Positions 33,221 through 33,293 of a DNA stretch of 33,293 bases are shown piece by piece; within the stretch, counting starts at the first letter, position 1; each line of letters opens with the position of its first letter. A program made the translations under genes and the position numbers. The stretch lies in contig VSOK01000029.1 in the NCBI GenBank assembly GCA_009774765.1, positions 1 to 33,293 of the forward strand. The letters run 5' to 3'. Origin of the DNA: Bacteroidales bacterium (GTDB lineage: Bacteria > Bacteroidota > Bacteroidia > Bacteroidales > UBA932). The notes below the pieces were generated by a model. The model saw only the letters and a program-made list of their open reading frames with translations, did not search any database and was not told where the DNA came from.

Positions 33221-33293
33221 CGCGGGGTAGAGCAGTTGGTAGCTCGTCGGGCTCATAACCCGGAGGCCGGAGGTTCGAGTCCTTCCCCCGCTA
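33221..33293 (+). tRNA. Initiator tRNA-Met (CAT anticodon)
   Basis: A full cloverleaf of 73 bases ending at the discriminator A at the window edge; CCA is not seen. The acceptor CGCGGGG pairs with CCCCGC but leaves a C1/T72 mismatch. The anticodon loop is CTCATAA, the anticodon stem ends in three consecutive G:C pairs, and the T loop is TTCGAGT. The 1-72 mismatch plus the three G:C pairs mark an initiator rather than an elongator tRNA. Confidence 0.95.

Overview
The window looks like a chromosomal segment from a gut- or rumen-type member of the Bacteroidales (Bacteroidota). The evidence is a SusC/SusD pair, a hybrid two-component regulator, lipoprotein signals of the SSC type, and repeated promoter boxes of the Bacteroidota form TAnnTTTGC. 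Genus cannot be fixed from the sequence alone.

Left end (1-2116). A broken, minus-strand copy of the C-terminal module of the large lipoprotein at 2117-5638 runs off the window edge. Next come about 280 bases with no recognisable gene, then a complete ATPase with a DUF4143-type C-terminus and a hairpin-rich upstream region. A 112-base structured repeat follows, then a strong terminator that closes the polysaccharide locus.

Pectin utilisation locus (2117-22713, all minus strand). In transcription order it holds: a GH28 polygalacturonase lipoprotein; a two-domain esterase (SGNH/CE12-type plus CE8 pectin methylesterase); a full-length hybrid two-component sensor/regulator; a GH105-PL1 fusion enzyme; a PL1 pectate lyase lipoprotein; SusC; SusD; and a 1173-residue multidomain lipoprotein in the SusE position. 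The likely substrate is esterified homogalacturonan. Esterases strip methyl and acetyl groups, lyases and polygalacturonase cut the backbone, SusCD imports oligogalacturonides, and the GH105 domain removes the unsaturated end sugar. The regulator lies 8 bases ahead of the GH105-PL1 gene. A 127-base gap ahead of susC carries two direct copies of a 13-base motif 39 bases apart.

Right half (22870-33293): core genes. A minus-strand run holds gmk, nadD and a CYTH-domain protein. On the plus strand are fba, manA, an S4-domain RNA-binding protein, pgi, hisS, an EamA-type transporter and an initiator tRNA-Met ending at the window edge. A minus-strand GT90-type glycosyltransferase sits between the S4 gene and pgi. 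The 580-base gap between fba and manA is crowded: terminator, about seven degenerate 16-base tandem repeats, a second copy of the structured element seen at 1937-2048, a pair of palindromic repeats, and a promoter.

The most unusual items are the two structured elements, whose stems differ in sequence yet still pair; the orphan C-terminal cassette joined at a 94% identical 54-base linker; the GH105-PL1 fusion; and a mannose-6-phosphate isomerase with His-rich and Cys-rich additions.
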